Below are positions 1 to 7,875 of a stretch of 41,747 nt of DNA, one piece after another; position 1 is the stretch's first letter, and each line of letters opens with the position of its first letter. A program made the translations under genes and the position numbers. Origin of the DNA: Corynebacterium sp. HMSC04H06 (lineage in GTDB: Bacteria > Actinomycetota > Actinomycetes > Mycobacteriales > Mycobacteriaceae); contig NZ_KV823452.1 in NCBI RefSeq assembly GCF_001815935.1, positions 1 through 41,747 of the forward strand, read 5' to 3'. A model generated the notes under the pieces. It saw only the letters and a program-made list of their open reading frames with translations. It was not told the origin of the DNA and ran no database searches.

Positions 1-753
1 CGTAGGCGCCGGGGTCTCCGCGAGCGCGCGCTCCGCAGAGCTGGTCTGCGCGTCGGCGGCCACCGCGGCTTCCTCGGCCTCCCCGGTGGAGGTCTCATCC
101 TGCGCGGGCTGGTCCGCGGCCTCCGGCTCCTGCGGGGTCGCCGGGGTTTCCGGCTCAGCCGGTTCGGCCGGCGCGGCCTTCTCCCCTGCTTCGGCCTTCT
201 CGGCTGCCTCGGACGGCTTAGCCTTCTCAGGATCCTCAGACGGCGCCGCGGCTTCGGCACGGTCGGCCTCGGAGGCGAGCGGGGCGTCGGCGAGCTCATC
301 GGACTTCGCGCGGGCGACGGCCGCGGCAGCGATATCGGTGACGCTCTCGGGCTTTTCGCCGCCGGGCTTGCCGGCGTTCGGCTCCTGACCGTCCGCCTGG
401 GCGGAGTCAGCCTTGCGGACGTCCACCTTCTCGCTGTCAGCCTTGGCCGGCTCGTCGTGGGCAGAGGCGAAGACCGCGGCCATGCCCGCGGCGTTCGCGT
501 TGCCGGTGGCGTTCGGTGTGCCGGCGGGCTGCTTGTCGGGCTCGCTGCCGGCGGCGAAGTTAAAGCCGGACTTGGCCTGGTAGTTTCCCGATTTTTCCTG
601 CTGGGTCAGTTCCTTTGTCTCGGTGTCTTCCTGGTTGAAGGACACCTTCTTGCTCTCGCCGCGGCGCTTGCCTACTAAAACCACCGCCACTAGGGCGATG
701 ACGATAAGCACGACGACGGCAATGCCAATCCATAGCGCTAAGTTAGATTCCAT
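1..753 (-). CDS. ftsY: FtsY signal recognition particle receptor, N-terminal part (cut by window edge)
   Basis: This is the first 251 codons of a gene that runs off the left edge without a stop. Seen: an N-terminal hydrophobic segment (about residues 6-28) followed by a basic GKRRGESKK stretch, then a long Ala/Glu/Pro-rich acidic region. The catalytic NG GTPase domain would lie outside the window. Actinobacterial FtsY proteins have this layout of membrane anchor plus acidic A domain, and ftsY directly downstream of smc is the standard corynebacterial and mycobacterial order. The role is docking of SRP-ribosome complexes at the SecYEG translocon. A second in-frame ATG lies three codons upstream at 762; neither start has a clear ribosome binding site. 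The identification rests on position and N-terminal architecture, since no GTPase motif is visible. Confidence 0.8.
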   Translation of the reverse strand, partial: MESNLALWIGIAVVVLIVIALVAVVLVGKRRGESKKVSFNQEDTETKELTQQEKSGNYQAKSGFNFAAGSEPDKQPAGTPNATGNANAAGMAAVFASAHDEPAKADSEKVDVRKADSAQADGQEPNAGKPGGEKPESVTDIAAAAVARAKSDELADAPLASEADRAEAAAPSEDPEKAKPSEAAEKAEAGEKAAPAEPAEPETPATPQEPEAADQPAQDETSTGEAEEAAVAADAQTSSAERALAETPAPT

Positions 754-795
754 GCCTTCCATAGTGCCAGCAAACGGCCGCGTTAGTGAGGTGGG

Positions 796-814
796 CCCGG
801 GGTTTAACCCCGGG
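796..814 (-). other. Near-perfect inverted repeat covering the smc stop codon
   Basis: CCCGGGGTT-T-AACCCCGGG is a 9+1+9 inverted repeat (in RNA, a 7-bp GC stem with a TTTAA-type loop). The smc stop codon TAA at 804-806 lies inside the loop. No T-run follows on the minus strand, so it is not a classical intrinsic terminator. It could stabilise the smc 3' end or lower read-through into ftsY. Confidence 0.55.
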
Positions 815-3800
815 CGGAGGCATCGACGCCGAGGCGGGCGGCATCGTCCGCAGCCTGCTCGGTGCCCGGAGCCGTGCCGGCGGGGTTCATGCGCTGGGAG
901 ATGACCCGGGTGACGCCGTCGCCGCGCATGGTCACGCCGTAGAGGACGTTGGCCACGTCCATCGTCGGCTTCTGGTGGGTGATCACGATGAGCTGCGAGT
1001 CGTTGCGCAGCTCCTCGAACAGGGCGATAAGCCGGCGCAGGTTGACGTCGTCGAGGGCGGCTTCGACCTCGTCCATGACGTAGAAGGGCGAGGGGCGGGC
1101 GCGGAAGATGGCGACCAACATCGCCAGCGCGGTCAGGGACTTCTCCCCGCCGGAAAGCAAGGACAGGCGCTTGACTTTCTTCCCCGGCGGGCGGGCCTCG
1201 ACTTCGATGCCGGTGGTCAGCATGGAATCCGGCTCGGTGAGCACCAAGCAGCCCTCGCCGCCCGGGAAGAGAGTGGAAAAGACCTTCGGGAATTCGGCCT
1301 CCACGTCGCGCCAGGCGTCGGTGAACAGCTGCAGAATGCGCGCGTCGACGTCCTCGATGACCCCTTCCAGGTCGCGGCGGGCCTGGATGACGTCGTCGAG
1401 CTGCGTGGAAAGGTAGCGGTAGCGCTCCTCCAGCGCGCGGTATTCCTCCAGCGCCAGCGGGTTGACCTTGCCCAGCGAGTTCAAGTCCTTCTCCGCCTGC
1501 TTGAGGCGTTTGTTCTCCGCGGCCTGATCGAACTCCGGGCCCGGGGTGTAATCGCGCAGCAGGTCGGCGATGGAGATGCCGAGCTGCTCGGTGACCTTTG
1601 CCTCGGCCTCGTCGACGCGGACCTGGGCCTGGGTCTGGGCAACCTCGGCATCGTGGGCCTGCTGGGTGAGTCTTTCGGTCTGCTGCCGGGCCGAGGAGAC
1701 GGCCTGCTTGGCCGAGGCCAGCCGCGCGTTGAGCACGTTGCGCTGGTTGACCAGCTCGTCGCGGCGCTCGGTAGCGCGGTCGAGGGCGTCCGCGGCCCGG
1801 GCGGCCAGGTCCTCGGCGTGGCGCTGCACGGCGGCCGCCAGGCGGGCCTGCGCGCGGCGGCGGGCCTGGGCGTTGTCGTGCCACTGCTTGGCTAGGCGCT
1901 CGTTTTCGGCTTGGCGGCGCAGGTTGTCAGCCTTGCCGGCTACCTGGGAGACCTTCTCCTGCGCCGAGCGCGCGGCGTACTGGGCCTCCACCTGGCGGTT
2001 TTTAGCCTGCTCCAGCGCCGCCGATGCCGCGTCCCGCGCCGCGGAATCCGGCTCCTCGGTGGCCTCGTCGTCATCGACGCGGCTGAGCCGATCGCGGATC
2101 TGCTCTAGTTCTTCGCGCGCCTTATCGAGCTCGACATCCAGCTCGGTGGCGCGGGCGGCGGCCTTCTCGTGTTCCTTGGTGTTGGCCTCGACCTGCTGGA
2201 CTAGGCGCTGGTGATCTCGCTGCCAGGCCGCGATCTGGGCGTCGTGCTCCTGCAGGGCCGCGGTCGCCGAGGCCGCCGCGACGCGGGCCTCCTCGGCCGC
2301 CTGCTTGGCGCCCTCCAGGGTGCCGGACAGTCCCTCCGCGACGGTCTGCGCCGCTTCCAGGCGCTGGCGCGCCTGGGCGATCTGCGCGCTGACCTCCACG
2401 GTCGAGGACGCGCCGGTGCCGGCCTGCAGCCAGCCCTCGCCGCAAAGGACCCCGTCGGGGGTCACCGCCCGCAGGCGCGGGTCGGCGGCGACGACCTCCC
2501 GGGCGACATCCACCGTGGGCGCCAACACGACGTCGGCGAGCAGGCGGTTCAGGCCGGCGCTGACGGCGGGGGCTACCTCGACCTCGTCGAGCAGCCAGCT
2601 GGTCCCGGCGGGCAGCTCGGCCTGCAGGCGCCAGCCGGAGCTGGCCGGGGCATCGGTATCCACCACGGCGGTGCGGGCGGCGCCGATGAGCTTATCCAGC
2701 ACCTCGCCGTCGACTTGCCCGGCCTGGGCCTCGGCAAAGGCCCCCAGCGCCGCGGCCAAGGCGGTGTCGTATTTCGTGGTGACGTGCTCGGCCAGCGGGG
2801 AAAAGGCCGCGCCGAGTTCGATGGCCGGCGGGGCGGTCTGCGCCAGGGTGTCGATCTGGGCGCGCAGCGTATAGACCTCACGGTCGCGGTCGCGCTGATC
2901 GTCGCGCAGCTGCTCGAGGCGTTTGTCGGCAGCTTCGGATTCGCTGGCGGCACGCACGTGGGCCTCGTCGAGCGGCTCGCGCTCGGCCTGCAGAGCGGTG
3001 AGCTTGTCGCCGATGTCGTCGGCCTCCCGGCGGGCGCTGTGCACGCGTTCCCGCGTGGACTCGCACGTGGCCTCCTGGCGGGCCAGTTCTGCCTCCGCTT
3101 GCTCCACGCGGGCGGCCTGGGATTCTTCCTGCGCGACCAGGCGCACCACTCCTTCGCGGCGGTCGGCCAGCGCGCGGACCTGGGCGCGGTGTTCCTTTTC
3201 CTCCGCGGCGTACTCCTCCTGGCGCGCGGCGACTTCTTCCTTGGCCTCCTCAAAGGCCTCGGCGGCGGCCTCGGCGCTGGCCAGCAGCATCTCGTAGTCC
3301 TCGTCCGCCTGGCGGGCGCGGGCCTCTAGCTCTTCGGGGTCTTGGCCCTGGTAGGCGGTGGCCTCGCCCGAGGTGCGGGCGCGTTCGGCGGCAATGCGCA
3401 GGGTCGCCGCGATCCGCTCGCTCAGGTTGGACAGGTCGAACCAGACCTGCTGGGCCGCCTCCGCTGCGGGGGCGATCTCTTCCAGCTCGGTCTCGATGTC
3501 AAGCTGGGCGCCGGTAGTCTCCTCCAGCGCGGCCTGGGACGTGGCCAGGGACGCGGAAACGCGCTGGGTGGCCGCGCGGGCATCGTCGAGCTGGCCGTGT
3601 AGGGAAACGATCCGGGCACCGGCCAGGCCCAGGCGGGCATCGCGCAGATCCGCCTGGACGGTGGCGGCGCGCTGGGCGGCCTCGGCCTGGCGGGCCAGGG
3701 GCTTGAGTTGCTTGCCCAGCTCCTCGGTCAGGTCGGTCAGCCGGTCGAGGTTGGCCTGCATGCCGTTGAGCTTGCGCTGGGCCTTCTCGCGGCGGCGCCG

Positions 3801-4310
3801 GTGTTTGAGGACGCCGGCCGCTTCCTCAATATAGGAACGCCGCTCCTCCGGCCGGGACTCGAGGATCTCCGCGAGCTTGCCCTGGCCGACAATGATATGC
3901 ATCTCGCGGCCGATACCGGAGTCCGAAAGCAACTCCTGGATGTCCATGAGCCGCGCCTTGGAACCATTAATTTCATACTCGCTGGCGCCGTCGCGGAACA
4001 TGCGACGGGTCACGGAGACCTCGCGGTAGTCGATGGGCAGCGCCCCGTCGGCGTTGTCGATGGTCAGGGTGACCTCGGCGCGGCCGAGCGGCTTTTTGTC
4101 GCCGGCACCGGCGAAGATGACGTCCTGCATCTTGCCGCCGCGCAGCGTCTTGGCGCTGCCCTCCCCCATCACCCACGCGAGGGCGTCGACCACGTTGGAT
4201 TTACCCGAGCCGTTCGGGCCCACCACGGCGCAGATCCCCGGCTCGAATTTGAGCGTCGTCGCCGAGGCAAAGGACTTAAAGCCTTTGAGCGTGAGTGATT
4301 TCAGGTGCAT
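804..4310 (-). CDS. smc: Chromosome partition ATPase SMC
   Basis: This 1168-aa protein has the full SMC layout and the usual length. The Walker A motif GPNGSGKSN lies at residues 31-39. A long coiled coil rich in Ala, Glu, Arg and Gln follows, then a central hinge (about residues 500-650), a second coiled coil, and a C-terminal head with the signature LLSGGEKSLTA and Walker B FYVMDEVEAALDD. With the kleisin ScpA and ScpB it loads at ParB-parS sites and aligns the chromosome arms. The ATG at 4310 has no Shine-Dalgarno sequence but sits 7 nt after a TAGACT -10 box, which suggests a leaderless mRNA. ftsY follows on the same strand. smc diverges from a TetR gene, with 234 bp between them. Confidence 0.97.
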   Translation of the reverse strand: MHLKSLTLKGFKSFASATTLKFEPGICAVVGPNGSGKSNVVDALAWVMGEGSAKTLRGGKMQDVIFAGAGDKKPLGRAEVTLTIDNADGALPIDYREVSVTRRMFRDGASEYEINGSKARLMDIQELLSDSGIGREMHIIVGQGKLAEILESRPEERRSYIEEAAGVLKHRRRREKAQRKLNGMQANLDRLTDLTEELGKQLKPLARQAEAAQRAATVQADLRDARLGLAGARIVSLHGQLDDARAATQRVSASLATSQAALEETTGAQLDIETELEEIAPAAEAAQQVWFDLSNLSERIAATLRIAAERARTSGEATAYQGQDPEELEARARQADEDYEMLLASAEAAAEAFEEAKEEVAARQEEYAAEEKEHRAQVRALADRREGVVRLVAQEESQAARVEQAEAELARQEATCESTRERVHSARREADDIGDKLTALQAEREPLDEAHVRAASESEAADKRLEQLRDDQRDRDREVYTLRAQIDTLAQTAPPAIELGAAFSPLAEHVTTKYDTALAAALGAFAEAQAGQVDGEVLDKLIGAARTAVVDTDAPASSGWRLQAELPAGTSWLLDEVEVAPAVSAGLNRLLADVVLAPTVDVAREVVAADPRLRAVTPDGVLCGEGWLQAGTGASSTVEVSAQIAQARQRLEAAQTVAEGLSGTLEGAKQAAEEARVAAASATAALQEHDAQIAAWQRDHQRLVQQVEANTKEHEKAAARATELDVELDKAREELEQIRDRLSRVDDDEATEEPDSAARDAASAALEQAKNRQVEAQYAARSAQEKVSQVAGKADNLRRQAENERLAKQWHDNAQARRRAQARLAAAVQRHAEDLAARAADALDRATERRDELVNQRNVLNARLASAKQAVSSARQQTERLTQQAHDAEVAQTQAQVRVDEAEAKVTEQLGISIADLLRDYTPGPEFDQAAENKRLKQAEKDLNSLGKVNPLALEEYRALEERYRYLSTQLDDVIQARRDLEGVIEDVDARILQLFTDAWRDVEAEFPKVFSTLFPGGEGCLVLTEPDSMLTTGIEVEARPPGKKVKRLSLLSGGEKSLTALAMLVAIFRARPSPFYVMDEVEAALDDVNLRRLIALFEELRNDSQLIVITHQKPTMDVANVLYGVTMRGDGVTRVISQRMNPAGTAPGTEQAADDAARLGVDASARG

Positions 4311-4317
4311 TGGACAA

Positions 4318-4323
4318 AGTCTA
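4318..4323 (-). promoter_or_regulatory. -10 box for leaderless smc transcript
   Basis: TAGACT (minus strand) ends 7 nt before the smc ATG, so the predicted +1 falls at or next to the start codon. No Shine-Dalgarno is present. This fits the corynebacterial -10 consensus TANANT. The transcription start is inferred, not shown. Confidence 0.5.
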
Positions 4324-4438
4324 ACAACTTATCCTGCCCTGGCCGCGCACCAGACGCCGCTAACCACGGCGGATGACACCGTTTGGGTATAAGCGCAACC
4401 CATACCAAATGGCGTCAACATATCAGGTAAAATTTTGC

Positions 4439-4514
4439 TGAACTAAGTTAAAATTTCCCGTAAATCTGCTCTAGGATTAAATCTTGAACCTTAGTTCAAC
4501 TTCCCCGGTTGAAC
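4439..4514. promoter_or_regulatory. Cluster of inverted GTTCAA/TTGAAC repeats, candidate TetR operator
   Basis: Three linked elements lie in the AT-rich stretch upstream of the TetR gene. TTGAAC (4484-4489) and GTTCAA (4494-4499) form perfect 6-bp arms with a 4-bp spacer. GTTCAAC (4494-4500) and GTTGAAC (4508-4514) form perfect 7-bp arms with a 7-bp spacer. TGAACTAAG (4439-4447) is the inverted copy of CTTAGTTCA (4490-4498). TetR repressors usually bind such palindromes in their own promoter, so autoregulation is likely. Effects on the divergent smc promoter, more than 110 bp away, are less likely. Confidence 0.55.
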
Positions 4515-4544
4515 CCTACCCAAGAAAGCTGAGTTGAGAACAAG

Positions 4545-5108
4545 GTGACCACTCCTCAGGCCCGGGCCTTGCGCGCTCACAACGAGCGCAGCAAGCAAGA
4601 GACCCGCCGGGCAGTTTTCCAGGCCGTCAAAGTCCTCGCTAAGGACAAGCTCTTTGCCGATATCACGGCCTCCGAGATCATCCGGACCGCGAAGATCTCG
4701 CGGTCCTCGTTCTACCGTCACTTCCCCACCAAAGACTCAGTAGTGGAACAGTTCATCCACCGCGTCTTCGACGAAATCGGCACCACCCCCTCGGCGCGCG
4801 ATTCCCTGCGCAGCTACTGGGCCGCGGTGCTGGACAAGACCTGGCAGTACCGCGAGGAGCTGACCCTGGCCATTTCCGCCGGTGCGCACTACCGCATCCT
4901 GGAAGAGCTCAACAAGAACCTCGCGGAATTCGACGACACCATCGCCGGCGTGACATGGAACGGGCTTTTGTTCAACATCATCATGTGCTGGGCGGATAAC
5001 GATTTCTCCATGCCCAAAGAGGAGCTTTTGGACCGCGCCGTCGAGGTCACCCACTCCCTGCCCGAGCCGCCGAACCTGGTCTCCACCACGATCCGCCCAC
5101 CGCGCTAG
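4545..5108 (+). CDS. TetR family transcriptional regulator
   Basis: This 187-aa protein has the normal TetR length. The N-terminal helix-turn-helix spans about residues 20-65 and ends in the typical recognition segment ISRSSFYRHFPTKDSVVEQF. The C-terminal ligand and dimerisation region is not diagnostic, so the inducer is unknown. The start is a GTG at 4545 with only a weak purine-rich stretch (GAGAACAAG) before it. It diverges from smc and converges with acyP. A cluster of GTTCAA palindromes just upstream is the likely operator. No efflux pump or enzyme gene is adjacent in the same direction, so the controlled genes other than itself are not evident; the AGCS symporter beyond acyP is one candidate. 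Confidence 0.88.
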   Translation: MTTPQARALRAHNERSKQETRRAVFQAVKVLAKDKLFADITASEIIRTAKISRSSFYRHFPTKDSVVEQFIHRVFDEIGTTPSARDSLRSYWAAVLDKTWQYREELTLAISAGAHYRILEELNKNLAEFDDTIAGVTWNGLLFNIIMCWADNDFSMPKEELLDRAVEVTHSLPEPPNLVSTTIRPPR

Positions 5109-5110
5109 CA

Positions 5111-5160
5111 GCCGCTGACAACCCCTGACAGCCGTTAAGAGCCGTTGACAGCGGCTAAGG
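5111..5160. repeat. Five imperfect 10-bp tandem repeats between convergent genes
   Basis: Five head-to-tail decamers lie between the stop codons of the TetR gene and acyP: gccgctgaca, acccctgaca, gccgttaaga, gccgttgaca, gcggctaagg. A similar decamer array lies between glgP and pyk (17808-17847). The function is unknown. They do not form one strong hairpin with a T-run. Confidence 0.6.
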
Positions 5161-5169
5161 CGCTGGGCT

Positions 5170-5451
5170 TTAGCGCTCGATGAATCCTTCCTCGCCCCGC
5201 GGGTCGGAATACTGTTCCACGACAGTATCCACCCGGCCCGGGCGAGACGTCGTTGTGGGCTCTTCCCGCAGCAGCTCGAGCAGCCGCGCGCAGCCTTCTT
5301 CCAGCCCTTCCGCCACGACCTGCACGCGCCCGTCCCGCAGGTTGGTCGCGTGCCCGGACAGCCCGAGCTCCAGCGCCCGCGAGCGGGTCCACCACCGAAA
5401 CCCCACCCCTTGAACGTGGCCGTGGACGAAGGCGGTCATGCGCGTGGTCAT
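5170..5451 (-). CDS. acyP: Acylphosphatase
   Basis: This small cytoplasmic enzyme hydrolyses acyl phosphates such as acetyl or carbamoyl phosphate. The diagnostic motif [11 protein letters not shown] lies near the N-terminus and carries the phosphate-binding loop and the conserved Arg. The catalytic Asn occurs in [12 protein letters not shown]. The ATG at 5451 (93 aa) is preferred because AGGTG lies about 9 nt upstream; a GTG at 5463 would add four residues and an ATG at 5439 would remove four. The length is normal for the family. It lies 36 bp downstream of the AGCS symporter gene on the same strand and probably shares its transcript. In related genomes acyP also sits near smc. Confidence 0.9.
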   Translation of the reverse strand: MTTRMTAFVHGHVQGVGFRWWTRSRALELGLSGHATNLRDGRVQVVAEGLEEGCARLLELLREEPTTTSRPGRVDTVVEQYSDPRGEEGFIER

Positions 5452-5487
5452 TTGTGCTGTCACCTATTTTCTGTTGCGTGCGGCGGG

Positions 5488-6987
5488 CTAGGACTTGTCC
5501 GGGGTGGCATCGTCGCGCAAGATCTGGCGATCCTCGACGCTGCGCCGGGTGACCGGATCGCTGCCGTCCCAGCACTCGACGTTCTTGGCCTCAGGCAGCA
5601 TGTCCCGGTGGAAGACCGGGTCCACGCCCTTGCGGCGCTGCTCGTTGTAGTTCTTGAGCAGCTTGATGGCCACGCCGCTCAGCGGCACGATGGCGACGAT
5701 GTTGAGCACGACCATGGTCCCGGCGCCGGTATCTGCCAGCGAGAAGACCAGCGGCAGCGTGCCCACCGCGCCGAACCAGACGAAAAAGAGGACGACCAGG
5801 CGGAAGACAACCAACACGGCCTTGGAGCGCGACAGGTACTCCACGTTGGCCTCGGCCAAGTAGTAGTTGCCCAGGATGGAGGAAAACGCCAGGAAGAACA
5901 GGATGAAGGTCACGAAGTGGATGCCCCAGTCGCCCACCTCGGACGACAGCGCGGTCTGCGTCAGGGACACGCCCTCGGCCTCCTCGCCATAGTTGACCTC
6001 GGAGCCCAGCAAGATGATGAAGGCGGTGATGGTACACACGACCAGGGTGTCGAAGTACACGCCCAGGGTCTGCACAAGGCCCTGCTTGACCGGGTGGGAG
6101 ACGGTGGCGGTCGCCGCGGCGTTCGGGGCCGAGCCCTCGCCCGCCTCGTTGGAGAACAGGCCGCGCTGGATGCCCTGCATCATGGCGGTGCCCAGGGCGG
6201 CGCCGGCGATCTCCTTGAAGCCGAGCGCGTGGCCGATGATGGTCTCGAACATAGCCGGGACGGCGTCCAGGTTGGTCACCACCACGAACAGGCCCACAAT
6301 CAGGTAGGCGCCGGCCATAAACGGCACGATGAGCTGGGTCATGTTGGCAATGCGCTGGACGCCGCCGAAGATAATCAGGCCGGAAATCGCCGCGATGACC
6401 ACGCCCACGATGGCCTTGAAGGCGAAGCTGTCGTTGCCCATCGAGGTCGACAGGGAATCCGCGATGGCGTTGGTCTGGAAGGCGTTGTAGACAAAGCCGA
6501 AGGTAAAGGCGATGGCGATGGAAAAGATTACGCCCAGCGGGCCCCAGCCCAGGCCGCGTTTCATGTAGTAGGCCGGGCCGCCGCGGTAGGCGTCACCGTC
6601 GCGGACCTTCCACAGCTGGGCCAGCGTGGACTCGATGAAGGCGGTCGCGCCGCCCAGAATGGCGATGATCCACATCCAGAACACCGAGCCCGGACCGCCC
6701 AGGGAGATGGCCACGGCCACGCCGGCGATGTTGCCGGTGCCCACGCGGGAGGCGGCCGAGATGGTAAACGCCTTGAAGGCGGAGATGCCGCCGTAGTCTT
6801 CGTCCTCATCGCGGCCGGTGCCGTTGGGCCGCTCGACGACGGCCTTGAACATGTCGGGCACCATGCGGATCTGGACCAGAACCGTGCGAATGCCGAAGAA
6901 GATGCCCGCGCCGATCAACAGCCACGGCACCACCCAGGTCCACAGAAAATCGTTGCCTGTGCCAACGATGTTTTCAAGAAAAGTCAT
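5488..6987 (-). CDS. AGCS family sodium:alanine/glycine-type symporter
   Basis: This 499-aa integral membrane protein has about 10-11 hydrophobic segments. The AGCS signature is clear: GISAFKAFTISAASRVGTGN followed by IAGVAVAISLGGPG, then FIESTLAQLWK and RGGPAYYMKRGLG. Members import alanine, glycine or related small amino acids, including D-isomers, with Na+. The exact substrate cannot be read from sequence. The ATG at 6987 has no Shine-Dalgarno, while TATGTT and TAGGCT boxes lie 6 and 11 nt upstream, so a leaderless or very short leader is possible. The C-terminal tail after the last membrane segment is charged (residues about 455-499). It sits between mutM and acyP. Confidence 0.92.
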   Translation of the reverse strand: MTFLENIVGTGNDFLWTWVVPWLLIGAGIFFGIRTVLVQIRMVPDMFKAVVERPNGTGRDEDEDYGGISAFKAFTISAASRVGTGNIAGVAVAISLGGPGSVFWMWIIAILGGATAFIESTLAQLWKVRDGDAYRGGPAYYMKRGLGWGPLGVIFSIAIAFTFGFVYNAFQTNAIADSLSTSMGNDSFAFKAIVGVVIAAISGLIIFGGVQRIANMTQLIVPFMAGAYLIVGLFVVVTNLDAVPAMFETIIGHALGFKEIAGAALGTAMMQGIQRGLFSNEAGEGSAPNAAATATVSHPVKQGLVQTLGVYFDTLVVCTITAFIILLGSEVNYGEEAEGVSLTQTALSSEVGDWGIHFVTFILFFLAFSSILGNYYLAEANVEYLSRSKAVLVVFRLVVLFFVWFGAVGTLPLVFSLADTGAGTMVVLNIVAIVPLSGVAIKLLKNYNEQRRKGVDPVFHRDMLPEAKNVECWDGSDPVTRRSVEDRQILRDDATPDKS

Positions 6988-7021
6988 GTAAATAACATAG
7001 CCTAGATCACCCTGTGGGAGA

Positions 7022-7846
7022 TCACCCGAAGGTCTGGCACTGCGGGCAGTAGGACGTCGAGCGCCCGCCGAGGACCCGCCGCTGCAGGAGGCTGCCGCAC
7101 CGCCGGCACGGCAATCCCGCCCGCCCGTAGGCGTTCAAGTCGCGGGAAAAATACCCGGACTCACCGTTGACATTGACGTAGAGGGAATCGAAGCTCGTCC
7201 CGCCGGCCGCCAGCGCGGTGCGCATGACCGCCGCGGCAGACTCGATGACCTCGCGGGCTCGGTACTGTCGCAGGGCGCTCGCCCGCTTTCGGGGGTCGAG
7301 GCCGGCCAGCCACAGGGCCTCGTCGGCGTAGATATTGCCGATCCCGGACACCACCGTCTGGTCCAGCAGGACCGTTTTGATGGGGACCTTCTTCGCCGTG
7401 ATCCGGCGCGCGGCGGCCGCGATATCGAAGTTCGGGTCGAGCGGATCGCGGGCGATGTGCGAGATGGTTGCCAGCGGCCCGAAGTGCCAGCGGCCGAAGG
7501 TGCGCTGGTCGATGAAATCTAGCTCCACCCCGCCGGACAGCCGCGTGCGGATGCGCACGTGGGCGGAGTCGTTGTGACCCACCCGCAGCTGCCCCGACAT
7601 GCCCAAGTGGATGAAGACCACGTTGCGGGCGGGGTCTGCGGCGGGCTCGTCGGCCAGCTCTAGCCACATGTACTTGCCGCGGCGGGCCACCGCGCGCACG
7701 CGGGCGCCCACGATGAGCTCACCCAGCGGCGCGTCCTGGCCGCGCGTGGCGCGCGGGTGGAGCACCTCGACGGATTCAAAGGTGCGCCCGACCACGTAGG
7801 GCTCTAGCCCACGGCGGACGACCTCAACTTCTGGTAATTCCGGCAC
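7022..7846 (-). CDS. mutM: Formamidopyrimidine-DNA glycosylase (Fpg/MutM)
   Basis: This base-excision repair enzyme removes 8-oxoguanine and formamidopyrimidines and cleaves the abasic site. The 274-aa protein starts MPELPEVE, so Pro2 (nucleophile) and Glu3 are present after Met removal. A conserved Lys lies in RRGKYMW. The helix-two-turn-helix is followed by a complete C-terminal zinc finger with Cys247, Cys250, Cys267 and Cys270. The start codon is GTG at 7846, and no strong ribosome binding site is seen. It follows rnc by 29 bp and is probably cotranscribed with the DUF177 gene and rnc. Confidence 0.97.
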   Translation of the reverse strand: MPELPEVEVVRRGLEPYVVGRTFESVEVLHPRATRGQDAPLGELIVGARVRAVARRGKYMWLELADEPAADPARNVVFIHLGMSGQLRVGHNDSAHVRIRTRLSGGVELDFIDQRTFGRWHFGPLATISHIARDPLDPNFDIAAAARRITAKKVPIKTVLLDQTVVSGIGNIYADEALWLAGLDPRKRASALRQYRAREVIESAAAVMRTALAAGGTSFDSLYVNVNGESGYFSRDLNAYGRAGLPCRRCGSLLQRRVLGGRSTSYCPQCQTFG

Positions 7847-7875
7847 AGTGTTTCAGGGTCTTCGGCTTCGCGGGA

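Noticed and set aside
5350..7005. Plus-strand open frame of 551 codons opposite the AGCS gene
   Set aside because: It is antisense to a well-defined transporter gene, and its composition is extreme in His, Gly, Gln and Asp, as expected from a complementary frame.
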